Origin: Acidobacteriota bacterium
GTDB lineage: Bacteria; Acidobacteriota; Aminicenantia; UBA2199
Assembly (NCBI GenBank): GCA_028749105.1
Contig: JAQUQF010000122.1
Location: forward strand, 1 to 5,765
Length of the DNA: 5,765 nucleotides
Reading direction: 5' to 3'
Made by a program: the position numbers and the translations under genes. Under the pieces are notes generated by a model. The model ran no database searches, had not been told where the DNA came from, and saw only the letters and a program-made list of their open reading frames with translations. The first letter of the stretch is position 1; the number at the start of each line of letters is the position of its first letter. Positions 1 through 5,451 of this stretch are shown here, in pieces.

Positions 1-1
1 C

Positions 2-361
2 GTCGCCGCGACCGGACCCAACGGCTGGACCGACTTCGATCGCGCGGCATCATACACCAACTATGGCCAGTCGGTCGTCAGCGTGGCAGCACCGGGCGGC
101 GATTACGTCAATGCCAGTTATTACCCGTACGACATGGTGCTGAGCCCGGGAACCGCCACCGGCTACTATTTCGCCGCCGGCACCTCCATGGCGGCGCCGC
201 ATGTCTCCGGCGTGGCGGCCTTGATCGTGGGCAAGTACGGCAAGATGTCGCCGGCCGAATTGAAGCGGCGCATCCAGAACAGCGCCGATGACATCCTCAA
301 GCCCGGGGCCGACCCCTATTCGGGCAAGGGGCGGATTAACGCCCTCGAAGCCACACGCTAG
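2..361 (+). CDS. Subtilisin-family (S8) serine protease, C-terminal fragment
   Basis: The reading frame is open from the left edge, so the start, the catalytic Asp and His and any signal peptide lie outside the window. About 119 residues remain. The segment ASYTNYGQSVVSVAAPGG is the conserved S8 stretch ahead of the active-site serine. GTSMAAPHVSG is the serine-box signature, with the nucleophilic Ser at codon 185-187. The region then follows the normal end of the subtilase fold (VAALIVGKYGKMSPAELKRRIQNSADD, then GKGRINALEA) and stops six residues after GRIN. This protein therefore carries no P-domain, PPC domain or sorting tag after the catalytic domain. Family knowledge suggests a secreted endopeptidase, but secretion cannot be checked here. 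It converges on the PHP gene and has no evident functional link to the minus-strand cluster. Family assignment is very secure; substrate is unknown. Confidence 0.95.
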   Translation, partial: VAATGPNGWTDFDRAASYTNYGQSVVSVAAPGGDYVNASYYPYDMVLSPGTATGYYFAAGTSMAAPHVSGVAALIVGKYGKMSPAELKRRIQNSADDILKPGADPYSGKGRINALEATR

Positions 362-381
362 AGGACATCACATAGCATCTG

Positions 382-409
382 ATGGGGCGGTCCTTCGAGG
401 CCGCCCCAT
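382..409 (+). terminator. Candidate terminator hairpin after the protease gene
   Basis: Beginning 20 bases after the protease stop codon is a strong inverted repeat: ATGGGGCGG at 382-390 pairs with CCGCCCCAT at 401-409, nine pairs. Inside it CC/GG (392-393 with 399-400) can also pair, leaving one bulged T and a TTCGA loop. The tail is only moderately T-rich (TTTACATT), so this is a weak intrinsic terminator or an mRNA 3'-end stabiliser. Its position between convergent genes fits either role. Confidence 0.6.
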
Positions 410-410
410 T

Positions 411-555
411 TACATTCCAGATCACACGCACCAAGTTCCAGATAAATTCCCATATTCAATGACCGAATGACCCAAACAAAGACACGACGCTCTAGAGGAC
501 TATGGTTTTGGACATTGGAATTTGGTGATAAGTTTGTGCTTGTGAATTTAACTTC
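411..555. repeat. Intergenic imperfect inverted-repeat element, copy 1
   Basis: This AT-rich spacer between the protease hairpin and the PHP stop codon is a diverged copy of the element at 1442-1669. Two blocks are identical to copy 2: 21 bases at 457-477 (matching 1518-1538) and 16 bases at 510-525, GGACATTGGAATTTGG (matching 1571-1586). The two halves are roughly complementary. CCCAAAC at 471-477 can pair with GTTTTGG at 505-511 with one mismatch, and TTCAATG on the left faces CATTGGAA on the right. The right edge, TCTTACTC at 554-561, is also found at the right edge of copy 2 and runs into the PHP gene. No protein-coding potential is apparent. The origin and role are not recognised; a MITE-like or REP-like element or a structured 3' UTR are possibilities. 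Confidence 0.75.
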
Positions 556-1416
556 TTACTCGTCACCTGTCTCTGCGCTCCGCCTGGCGAACGCCTTCAG
601 CGCCTCGGTGTCGTGCGCGTCCGACCCACGAGTCATTTTCAAATGGAAGCGTTCGGCCAGCTCGCGCAGCCCGGCGACCATCTCCTGCTCGGAGGCCAGG
701 TCGGGAAACGGCGGCTGGGGATCCTTCTCCTGGAAATAGGGATAGTCCACTTCCAGGCCCGCCAGGCCGAGCGGCACCAGCTCTTCCAGGAAAGCGGCCA
801 GGGAGATGTCGGTCTCCTTGACCATGTAGCCCGGGTGGGCCAGGACCGCCTCGCCGCCGGCAGCGATGATCATGCGCAGGGCGTCAACGATGGGCAGCTT
901 GGGAACGTGGATGTTCACCTGGGCGTTCTCCGCAAGCCAGCGGGCGGCCTCGCGGTACTCGGGGAAGAGCCCCTCATCGAGCATGGCATGGACCAGGTGC
1001 GGCTTCATCAGCGAATCGCGCTGCCTCAGGAGGACCTTGCCGCGCTCGACGACCTTGCGGCCGAAGAAGCGGTTGATGTCCTCGAGCTGCCGCAGCACCC
1101 TCTGCCGCCGCAGGCCCTGGACCAGGCGCAACCGCCCGTTGATCGCCTTGTCGTCGATCCGGAAGCCGTAGCCCAGCAGGTGGAGCTCCTTGTCCCGGTA
1201 ATTCACGTCCAGCTCGATGCCGGACACCAGCTCGATGCCCAGCCCCCCGGCTGCGGCAAAAAGGTCGCCCCAGTGGCGGTAGGCGCCCAGGGCGTCGTGG
1301 TCGGTGAAGGAGACCTGGGCCAGGCCCAGTTCCCGGGCAACGGCCAGCATTTCCAGCGGCGTGCAGTTGCCGTCGGAGACCAGCGTGTGCAGGTGGAGGT
1401 CAATGGTTCGATTCAT
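556..1416 (-). CDS. PHP-domain metal-dependent phosphoesterase (TrpH/YciV-like)
   Basis: The 286-residue protein has the full set of PHP metal-ligand motifs: DLHLHT with H8 and H10, SDG with D15, TDHD at 38-41, GIEL with E68, H79, KPH with H140, AHPGY with H194, and GSDAH at 264-268 with D266 and H268. The helical insert between the H79 and H194 regions, containing MKPHLVHAML, and the LEVDYP segment near 221-226 match the YciV/TrpH type. Known members hydrolyse 3',5'-nucleoside bisphosphates or trim 5' ends of RNA (RNase AM) in the cytoplasm. The length is typical of that group. The ATG is forced because an in-frame TAG lies three codons upstream and the first metal motif begins at residue 6. 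No Shine-Dalgarno sequence precedes it. The stop codon TAA overlaps the edge of repeat copy 1. The gene is separated from dpaL by 253 bases of repeat, so it is probably not part of that pathway. Exact substrate is inferred from family only. Confidence 0.92.
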   Translation of the reverse strand: MNRTIDLHLHTLVSDGNCTPLEMLAVARELGLAQVSFTDHDALGAYRHWGDLFAAAGGLGIELVSGIELDVNYRDKELHLLGYGFRIDDKAINGRLRLVQGLRRQRVLRQLEDINRFFGRKVVERGKVLLRQRDSLMKPHLVHAMLDEGLFPEYREAARWLAENAQVNIHVPKLPIVDALRMIIAAGGEAVLAHPGYMVKETDISLAAFLEELVPLGLAGLEVDYPYFQEKDPQPPFPDLASEQEMVAGLRELAERFHLKMTRGSDAHDTEALKAFARRSAETGDE

Positions 1417-1429
1417 AAGGGGCTAGTCT

Positions 1430-1435
1430 ATCATA
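1430..1435 (-). promoter_or_regulatory. Possible -10 box for a near-leaderless PHP transcript
   Basis: Read on the minus strand, TATGAT (five of six matches to TATAAT) lies 13 bases before the PHP ATG, which would give a leader of only about 5-8 bases. This agrees with the absence of a Shine-Dalgarno sequence (the bases before ATG are AGCCCCTT). No convincing -35 hexamer is found 16-18 bases further upstream, where the ACGCGT-rich repeat edge lies. The call is therefore tentative. Confidence 0.3.
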
Positions 1436-1441
1436 CTTTTT

Positions 1442-1462
1442 CGTAACGCGTAACGCGTGACG
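1442..1462. repeat. Short tandem ACGCG repeat at the edge of copy 2
   Basis: CGTAACG-CGTAACG-CGTGACG is three tandem 7-base units with one substitution in the last unit. Related words recur on the other side of the element at 1646-1675 (CGCGTCAC, AACGCGTCACG, TATCACG), largely in inverted orientation. The tract lies just upstream of the PHP gene and of its candidate -10 box. Confidence 0.6.
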
Positions 1463-1531
1463 AAGAAGAATCAAATTCCAAATCTCAAGCACCAAGCACC
1501 AAATAAGCACCAAAATCCAATGACCGAATGA

Positions 1532-1572
1532 CCCAAACGAAAAGAAGAAACTAAAAAGTGCTTTCGTTTGGG
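1532..1572. other. Apex hairpin of repeat copy 2
   Basis: CCCAAACGAAA at 1532-1542 is perfectly complementary to TTTCGTTTGGG at 1562-1572, with a 19-base A-rich loop on the plus strand. In the minus-strand (dpaL) transcript it lies about 100 bases beyond the stop codon. No T-run follows the stem, so it is not a standard intrinsic terminator. The equivalent stem in copy 1 (471-477 with 505-511) is shorter with one mismatch. Confidence 0.65.
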
Positions 1573-1669
1573 ACATTGGAATTTGGAGCTTGGAATTTGT
1601 TTGAGATTTGGGATTTGTGATTTGGAATTTAAGTCTTACTCTTCCGCGTCACACTTAACGCGTCACGTA

Positions 1670-2863
1670 TCACGATTTTTCAACGACCTTCTTATAATTC
1701 TCCGGATCGGTGTCTCCCTCGGTGTTGACCAGCAGGACCCTGGACGTGGGGCCCAGCGGCAGCCGCGAGCGGATGGCCACGAGCTTGTCGACACTGGTCA
1801 GGGCGAGGAGGGCGGCGAGTCCCGAGGAGCCCGATTCGCCCGAGATGATCGGCGGGTCGTCCTTGAGCGGGTGGCGGTAGCGGCGCATGGCCTCTTCGGC
1901 GAAGCGGTCGCCGACGGCCAGGAAAAAGGGATAGGCGTCGCGCACGATGGGCCAGGCCAGCGGCGAGGGGACGCCGCAATTGAGGCCGGCCATGATCGAG
2001 GTCTGCCTGCCTTTCGTGGGCAGCGGCTCGCCCTTGCCGAAGCGCACCGACTCCAGGAAGCAGTCTGACGACACCGGCTCGATGCAGATGAGAAAAGGGC
2101 GCTTGGCGCCGTAATGCTTGGCGTAATAGAAGGCGCCGGCGGCGGCCAGCCCCCCCACGCCGGCGGGCAGGATGACCGTGTCCACCCCGGTCTTCATCGG
2201 CCCGTGCAGCAGCCCCTCCAGCTCGGCGAAGATCGTGGTGTAGCCGAGCAGGATCCAGCCGGGAACCTGGCGATAGCCGGGGTAGGCGGTGTCGGAAATC
2301 GCCTGCCAGCCGTTTTTTGCGGCATCGCGGGCGCAGCGCTCGACGCAGAGGTCGAACGTGCCCTCGACCAACACCACCTCGGCACCCTCGCCGCGGATGT
2401 TTTCGATGCGGGCCGCGACCGAGTCGGCGGGCATGTAGATGACCGCATTCTGCCCCAGCATGCGGGCGGTCCAGGCGACCGCCCGGCCGTGGTTGCCGTC
2501 GGTGGCTGCGCAGAAGGTGAACGAGCCCAGTTTTTCGAGGACCTTCTTGTCCTGGAAACTCGCCGGCGTGAAAGGCTCGTCGAAACGGGCCCGCCAGCGC
2601 TCCTTCAGGAAGCGGTAGATGGCGTAGGAGGCGCCGAGGGCCTTGAAGGCCTTGATGCCGAAGCGCTGCGCTTCGTCCTTGACCAGGATCTCCGCCAGCC
2701 CCAGCCTGGCGGCCAGCGCCGGCAGCGAGCGCAGCGGCGTCGGCGCGTAGCCCGGCAGGGCGCGGTGGAAGGCGAGCATGTCGTTCTCCTGCAAAAAGGC
2801 ATAGTCGTTGCCCGTCCACTCGGGTTTCGCCCGGCACAACTCGTTGAAAGCGTATTCACACAT
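1670..2863 (-). CDS. dpaL: 2,3-diaminopropionate ammonia-lyase
   Basis: This PLP-dependent fold-type II lyase converts 2,3-diaminopropionate to pyruvate and two ammonia in the cytoplasm. It has 397 residues, against 398 for E. coli YgeX as I remember it. Signatures visible in order are: GYAPTPL at 38-44; ILVKDEAQRFGIKAFKALG at 59-77, with K74 the expected Schiff-base lysine; ATDGNHGRAVAW at 120-131, with D122; LGQNAVIYMP at 136-145; and SDTAYPGY at 190-197, with D191. D122 and D191 correspond to the two catalytic aspartates described for the E. coli enzyme. Near the C-terminus are IISGESGSSGL and NTEGDTDPENYKKVVE. The ATG at 2863 is chosen because AAGGA lies seven bases upstream and the length then matches the family; the same frame stays open upstream only inside the preceding gene. 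It follows the DPD-like gene by 11 bases, implying co-transcription and coupling. Threonine dehydratase or threonine synthase is much less likely given the DpaL-specific motifs. Confidence 0.95.
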   Translation of the reverse strand: MCEYAFNELCRAKPEWTGNDYAFLQENDMLAFHRALPGYAPTPLRSLPALAARLGLAEILVKDEAQRFGIKAFKALGASYAIYRFLKERWRARFDEPFTPASFQDKKVLEKLGSFTFCAATDGNHGRAVAWTARMLGQNAVIYMPADSVAARIENIRGEGAEVVLVEGTFDLCVERCARDAAKNGWQAISDTAYPGYRQVPGWILLGYTTIFAELEGLLHGPMKTGVDTVILPAGVGGLAAAGAFYYAKHYGAKRPFLICIEPVSSDCFLESVRFGKGEPLPTKGRQTSIMAGLNCGVPSPLAWPIVRDAYPFFLAVGDRFAEEAMRRYRHPLKDDPPIISGESGSSGLAALLALTSVDKLVAIRSRLPLGPTSRVLLVNTEGDTDPENYKKVVEKS

Positions 2864-2870
2864 CGGTCTT

Positions 2871-2875
2871 TCCTT
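2871..2875 (-). promoter_or_regulatory. Ribosome binding site deciding the dpaL start
   Basis: On the minus strand, AAGGA sits seven bases before the dpaL ATG. Its first A is the last base of the TGA stop codon of the DPD-like gene. This overlap supports translational coupling and rules in the shorter DpaL start. Confidence 0.75.
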
Positions 2876-5388
2876 CAGTCTTCCCTGAGGGCGGCCGTTT
2901 CCTCGGGGGTGCGCTCGCGCATCGCCAGGGCGCCCGAAAAGCACTTTTGGACGCAGATGCTGCAGCCGATGCACTTGGCGGCATCGGTGACCGGATGCTT
3001 CTCTTCGTTCAGAGCAATCGCCTGGTAGGGACAGCGGCAACAGTTGCCGCAGCTGAGGCACAGCTCCTCATCGCAGCTCGAGATCTTCTTCGTTGCGGAG
3101 AGCTCCATGAAGCCGGTGACGGGCCCGGGCAGCGCAGCGCCAATTAGCTTGTCCATCGACGGGATGCCCCGCTCGCGCATCAGCGAGCTCGTGCCGTTGA
3201 CCAGATCGGCGAAAACCCCGTAGCCGTGCTTCATGACGATGGTGCAGAACTGGACGCTGCGCGCGCCCAGGGCCAGGAAATGGGCGGCCGCCCGATAATC
3301 CATGGGGCCGCCGTTGCCCGAGACCGTGACCCCCAAGCCGGCCACCGACGCCAGCGTCAGGTTGCTGATCGGGGTGACGCCGTCGCCGCTCATGCCCACG
3401 ACGATCCCCTCATCCCATTCGGGCTTCGTCCCTGGCCGGAAACAGAGGGTCGGGAAGGTATTGGCCAGGGTGATGCCGGCCTTCTTGCCGGGATATTTGT
3501 CCAGAACATTCTTGACGGCCTTGACGATGACGGCAATGGAGGTCACCGCCGCGGTCAGCTTGAAGAGTTTCGGCACCTGCGGCCGGCCCGCATCCATGAC
3601 CCAGCCGATGATCTTGGCGGTCAGCGCCGCGTTTTGCGAGACGATGTCGCCTTCGGTGCCGTCGCCCCCCTGCGGGCAGGAGAGGCTGTACTCGATGCCC
3701 ATGGCGCCCGCGTTCTCCAATTTGCGCGTGTTGCCCTGCCAGACGGCCCTGTCCCTCTCGTCGTCGCCGGTCACCGGGCCGCCGGTCGAAGCCATGGTCA
3801 GCCGGTCGGGATAGAGTTTGATGAGCCGGCCGATCTCGCCGCACACGCGGTCGAGGGAGTGGCCCGAGACATTGTCGCAGTTGCCGTAGGTCAGCTCATT
3901 GAAGGCGTGCATGTAGGCGCCCGGAATGTGGATGGGGACGTTGTCGAAGGCGGTCTTCATCACGCCGCCCGACCAGCCGGCGTCGTAGGCCTTCTTCATC
4001 TGCTCAAAGCCGTCCGACGGCGGCGCGGCCGAGAGGAGGAAGGGGGTGGAGATGCGGCGGCCGAAGAAGTCGCATTCCAGAGGCACGGGCATGGCGACGT
4101 AGCCGCGCAGCTCGACAACGCTCTTGACCCGATTGGCAATCGCCGGCTTTTTGTCCTGACGCAGGCAGGCATCGATCTCGAGCGCCGCGTTCTTGCCGGC
4201 AGCGACGGCTTCGACGACGGTGGTGGGGCCGTTGACGCAGTCGCCAGCGTAAAAGACCCTGGGGTCGGGCGATTTAGCAAACCGGGCACGGGCGCCGATG
4301 GCGACGATCACCGCATCGATGTCCTTGCGCGCCTGGCGCGTGCCAGGGACCTCCCTGATCTCCTTCAAGCTGAATTTCGCTCCCGCAGGCAGGGCGACCT
4401 TCATGGTCTCCAGCCCGGTGATCTTGCCGTTCCTCTTGCTTATGGCGCTGACCTTGGTCCGGCCCGATATTTCGATGCCGCTGGCCAGGAGCTCGTGCAG
4501 CTCTTTCGGCGTGAGGGGCATCTCGCCGATCGCCTCCAGGGCGATCATCTCCACCGCGGCGGCGCCGCTGCGCTTCGCCGTCATGGCGCAGTCGGCGGCG
4601 ACGGCGCCGCCGCCGATCACCGCCACCCGGCCCTTCAGCCTGAATTTTCCCGGATTTTCCAGGTAAGCGAGGCCGACGACGGCTAGATCTTCATTTCGCA
4701 CGCCGAGGGCAATGGGCTCCGTCAGGCCCGTTGCCGCCAGGACCGCGTCATATCCCTTCTTGAGCAGAGACTGAGGGTCGCGTATTTCTGTCTTGAGCTT
4801 TATCCCGATGCCGCCAAGGGAGGCGGCGAACTCCAGGTCCCGGCGCAGCATCTCCTTTGCGAGACGGAATTCGGGGATAAGGTTGCAGGCGCCGCCGGCG
4901 GCCGCGCCCTTTTCGAAGATGTCGACCCGGCAACCGAGTTGGGCCAGAACCGCAGCGGCGCCGATGCCGGCCGGGCCGGAGCCCACGATGGCCACTTTTT
5001 TGCCGTTGGGTCGCGCCTTGGCGAATGCGGCGATGCCGCCCAATTCGCGCGCTTTTTTGACGATCGTCGCCTGCACGGCGGGGATGTTGACGGCGGAATC
5101 CAGCTTTTTGTGGACGCAGGCGGCCATGCAGAACTTGTCGGGGCAGACCAGCCCGCAGACTCCCCCGAAGGGGTTGTTCTTCATGATCTGCGCCGCCGCG
5201 CGCCGGATATCCGAGGCAGCGAAGACGCGGGCCGCCATGATGAAGTCGGCGGCCGAGCAGTCGGCCGGGCATTTTTCCCGGCACGGCTTCTCCTCGCAGA
5301 ACTCGCACTTGGCGAACTCGCTCTTCAGCTGGGCGTCGGTCAAATACAATTCATTCCGTTTTTTCGCGTTCTGTTTCACATTGATCAC
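2875..5388 (-). CDS. DPD-like FAD/FMN/Fe-S oxidoreductase (PreT-PreA-type fusion)
   Basis: The 837-residue protein has the domain order of dihydropyrimidine dehydrogenase. The N-terminal cysteine-rich helical domain has C28-x2-C31-x4-C36-x3-C40 and C78-x3-C82-x4-C87-x3-C91, with Q106 in VNIPAVQ matching the unusual glutamine iron ligand of DPD. An FAD site (GSGPAG, 136-141), an NAD(P) site (GGGAVAAD, 259-266) and a closing AGDCVNGPTT segment (381-390) form the GltD/PreT-like part. An FMN barrel (about 425-755) follows, with LSCP carrying the expected catalytic C571, K610 and ANT (N643-T644). The C-terminus is a ferredoxin region (C777 to C816). Family members pass electrons from NAD(P)H through FAD and Fe-S clusters to FMN to reduce a ring such as uracil. 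Here two pocket positions look altered (S508, S568), so the substrate may differ. The start is a GTG. A second in-frame GTG at 5379 is preceded by GGTGAT with four bases between and is a real alternative. The gene lies between ygeW and dpaL, suggesting a catabolic role with them. YgfK has a similar set of domains but in a different order. Confidence 0.88.
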   Translation of the reverse strand: MINVKQNAKKRNELYLTDAQLKSEFAKCEFCEEKPCREKCPADCSAADFIMAARVFAASDIRRAAAQIMKNNPFGGVCGLVCPDKFCMAACVHKKLDSAVNIPAVQATIVKKARELGGIAAFAKARPNGKKVAIVGSGPAGIGAAAVLAQLGCRVDIFEKGAAAGGACNLIPEFRLAKEMLRRDLEFAASLGGIGIKLKTEIRDPQSLLKKGYDAVLAATGLTEPIALGVRNEDLAVVGLAYLENPGKFRLKGRVAVIGGGAVAADCAMTAKRSGAAAVEMIALEAIGEMPLTPKELHELLASGIEISGRTKVSAISKRNGKITGLETMKVALPAGAKFSLKEIREVPGTRQARKDIDAVIVAIGARARFAKSPDPRVFYAGDCVNGPTTVVEAVAAGKNAALEIDACLRQDKKPAIANRVKSVVELRGYVAMPVPLECDFFGRRISTPFLLSAAPPSDGFEQMKKAYDAGWSGGVMKTAFDNVPIHIPGAYMHAFNELTYGNCDNVSGHSLDRVCGEIGRLIKLYPDRLTMASTGGPVTGDDERDRAVWQGNTRKLENAGAMGIEYSLSCPQGGDGTEGDIVSQNAALTAKIIGWVMDAGRPQVPKLFKLTAAVTSIAVIVKAVKNVLDKYPGKKAGITLANTFPTLCFRPGTKPEWDEGIVVGMSGDGVTPISNLTLASVAGLGVTVSGNGGPMDYRAAAHFLALGARSVQFCTIVMKHGYGVFADLVNGTSSLMRERGIPSMDKLIGAALPGPVTGFMELSATKKISSCDEELCLSCGNCCRCPYQAIALNEEKHPVTDAAKCIGCSICVQKCFSGALAMRERTPEETAALRED

Positions 5389-5409
5389 CCATCCCCGTCA
5401 TGTGCGGGG
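5384..5409 (-). promoter_or_regulatory. Leader hairpin and ribosome binding region of the DPD-like gene
   Basis: In the minus-strand transcript CCCCG (5409-5405) can pair with CGGGG (5397-5393) around a seven-base loop. The GGGG half is the only purine-rich stretch four bases ahead of the GTG at 5388. Overlapping it, GGTGAT at 5389-5384 matches the extended Shine-Dalgarno sequence and would serve the GTG at 5379. The stem is only five pairs, so a regulatory role is speculative. Confidence 0.35.
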
Positions 5410-5451
5410 TTAAAATGCCTTCATTAAAAAAACAAGCGTGCGGGCGAGAGC

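Larger units (their letters stand above)
1442..1669. repeat. Intergenic imperfect inverted-repeat element, copy 2
   Basis: The whole spacer between the dpaL stop and the PHP start is a long interrupted palindrome. The left arm (about 1471-1542) is built of AATTCCAAAT and AAGCACC-like words; the right arm (about 1561-1630) carries the complementary ATTTGGAATTT and GGAGCTTGG-like words. For example, CCAAATCTCAA at 1478-1488 faces TTGAGATTTGG at 1601-1611. The apex is a perfect 11-pair stem. Outside the arms lie ACGCGT-rich tracts, CGTAACGCG...GTGACG on the left and CGCGTCAC...TATCACG on the right, which are partly inverted relative to each other like terminal inverted repeats. There is no open frame of note. 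Base composition differs sharply from the flanking genes. Function is unknown. Confidence 0.8.

Noticed and set aside
467..739. 90-codon open frame on the plus strand starting in repeat copy 1
   Set aside because: It starts in the repeat and continues antisense into the PHP gene; no ribosome site or motif supports it.
613..1446. 277-codon open frame on the plus strand
   Set aside because: It is antisense to the PHP gene, whose metal-binding motifs are complete; the plus-strand translation matches no family I recognise.
411..1669. CRISPR array
   Set aside because: There are only two repeat copies about 1 kb apart with a gene between them. The short words inside each copy are irregularly spaced and lack uniform spacers.
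2114..3028. 304-codon open frame on the plus strand
   Set aside because: It is antisense to dpaL and crosses into the next gene, with biased composition and no domain.
2864..3061. N-terminal extension of DpaL by 66 residues
   Set aside because: The extension lies wholly inside the ferredoxin-coding end of the upstream gene, is Arg/Pro-rich shadow sequence, and would make the protein far longer than the family. A good ribosome site marks the ATG at 2863.
3226..4686. Long open frame (486 codons) on the plus strand
   Set aside because: It is fully antisense to the well-supported DPD-like gene. It has low-complexity Gly/Arg/Asp/His-rich content and no recognisable motif, as expected from GC-rich codon bias.
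2875..5388. Calling this gene ygfK (putative selenate reductase subunit)
   Set aside because: The neighbourhood would suit YgfK, but the FMN barrel comes after the FAD/NAD(P) part here and the protein is about 200 residues shorter, so the DPD/PreT-PreA type fits better.
5410..5451. Terminator or promoter in the gap between ygeW and the DPD-like gene
   Set aside because: A seven-T run on the minus strand (5432-5426) has no adequate GC stem directly before it, and the TTGTTT / TTTTAA words do not form a convincing -35/-10 pair. Read-through as an operon is more likely.
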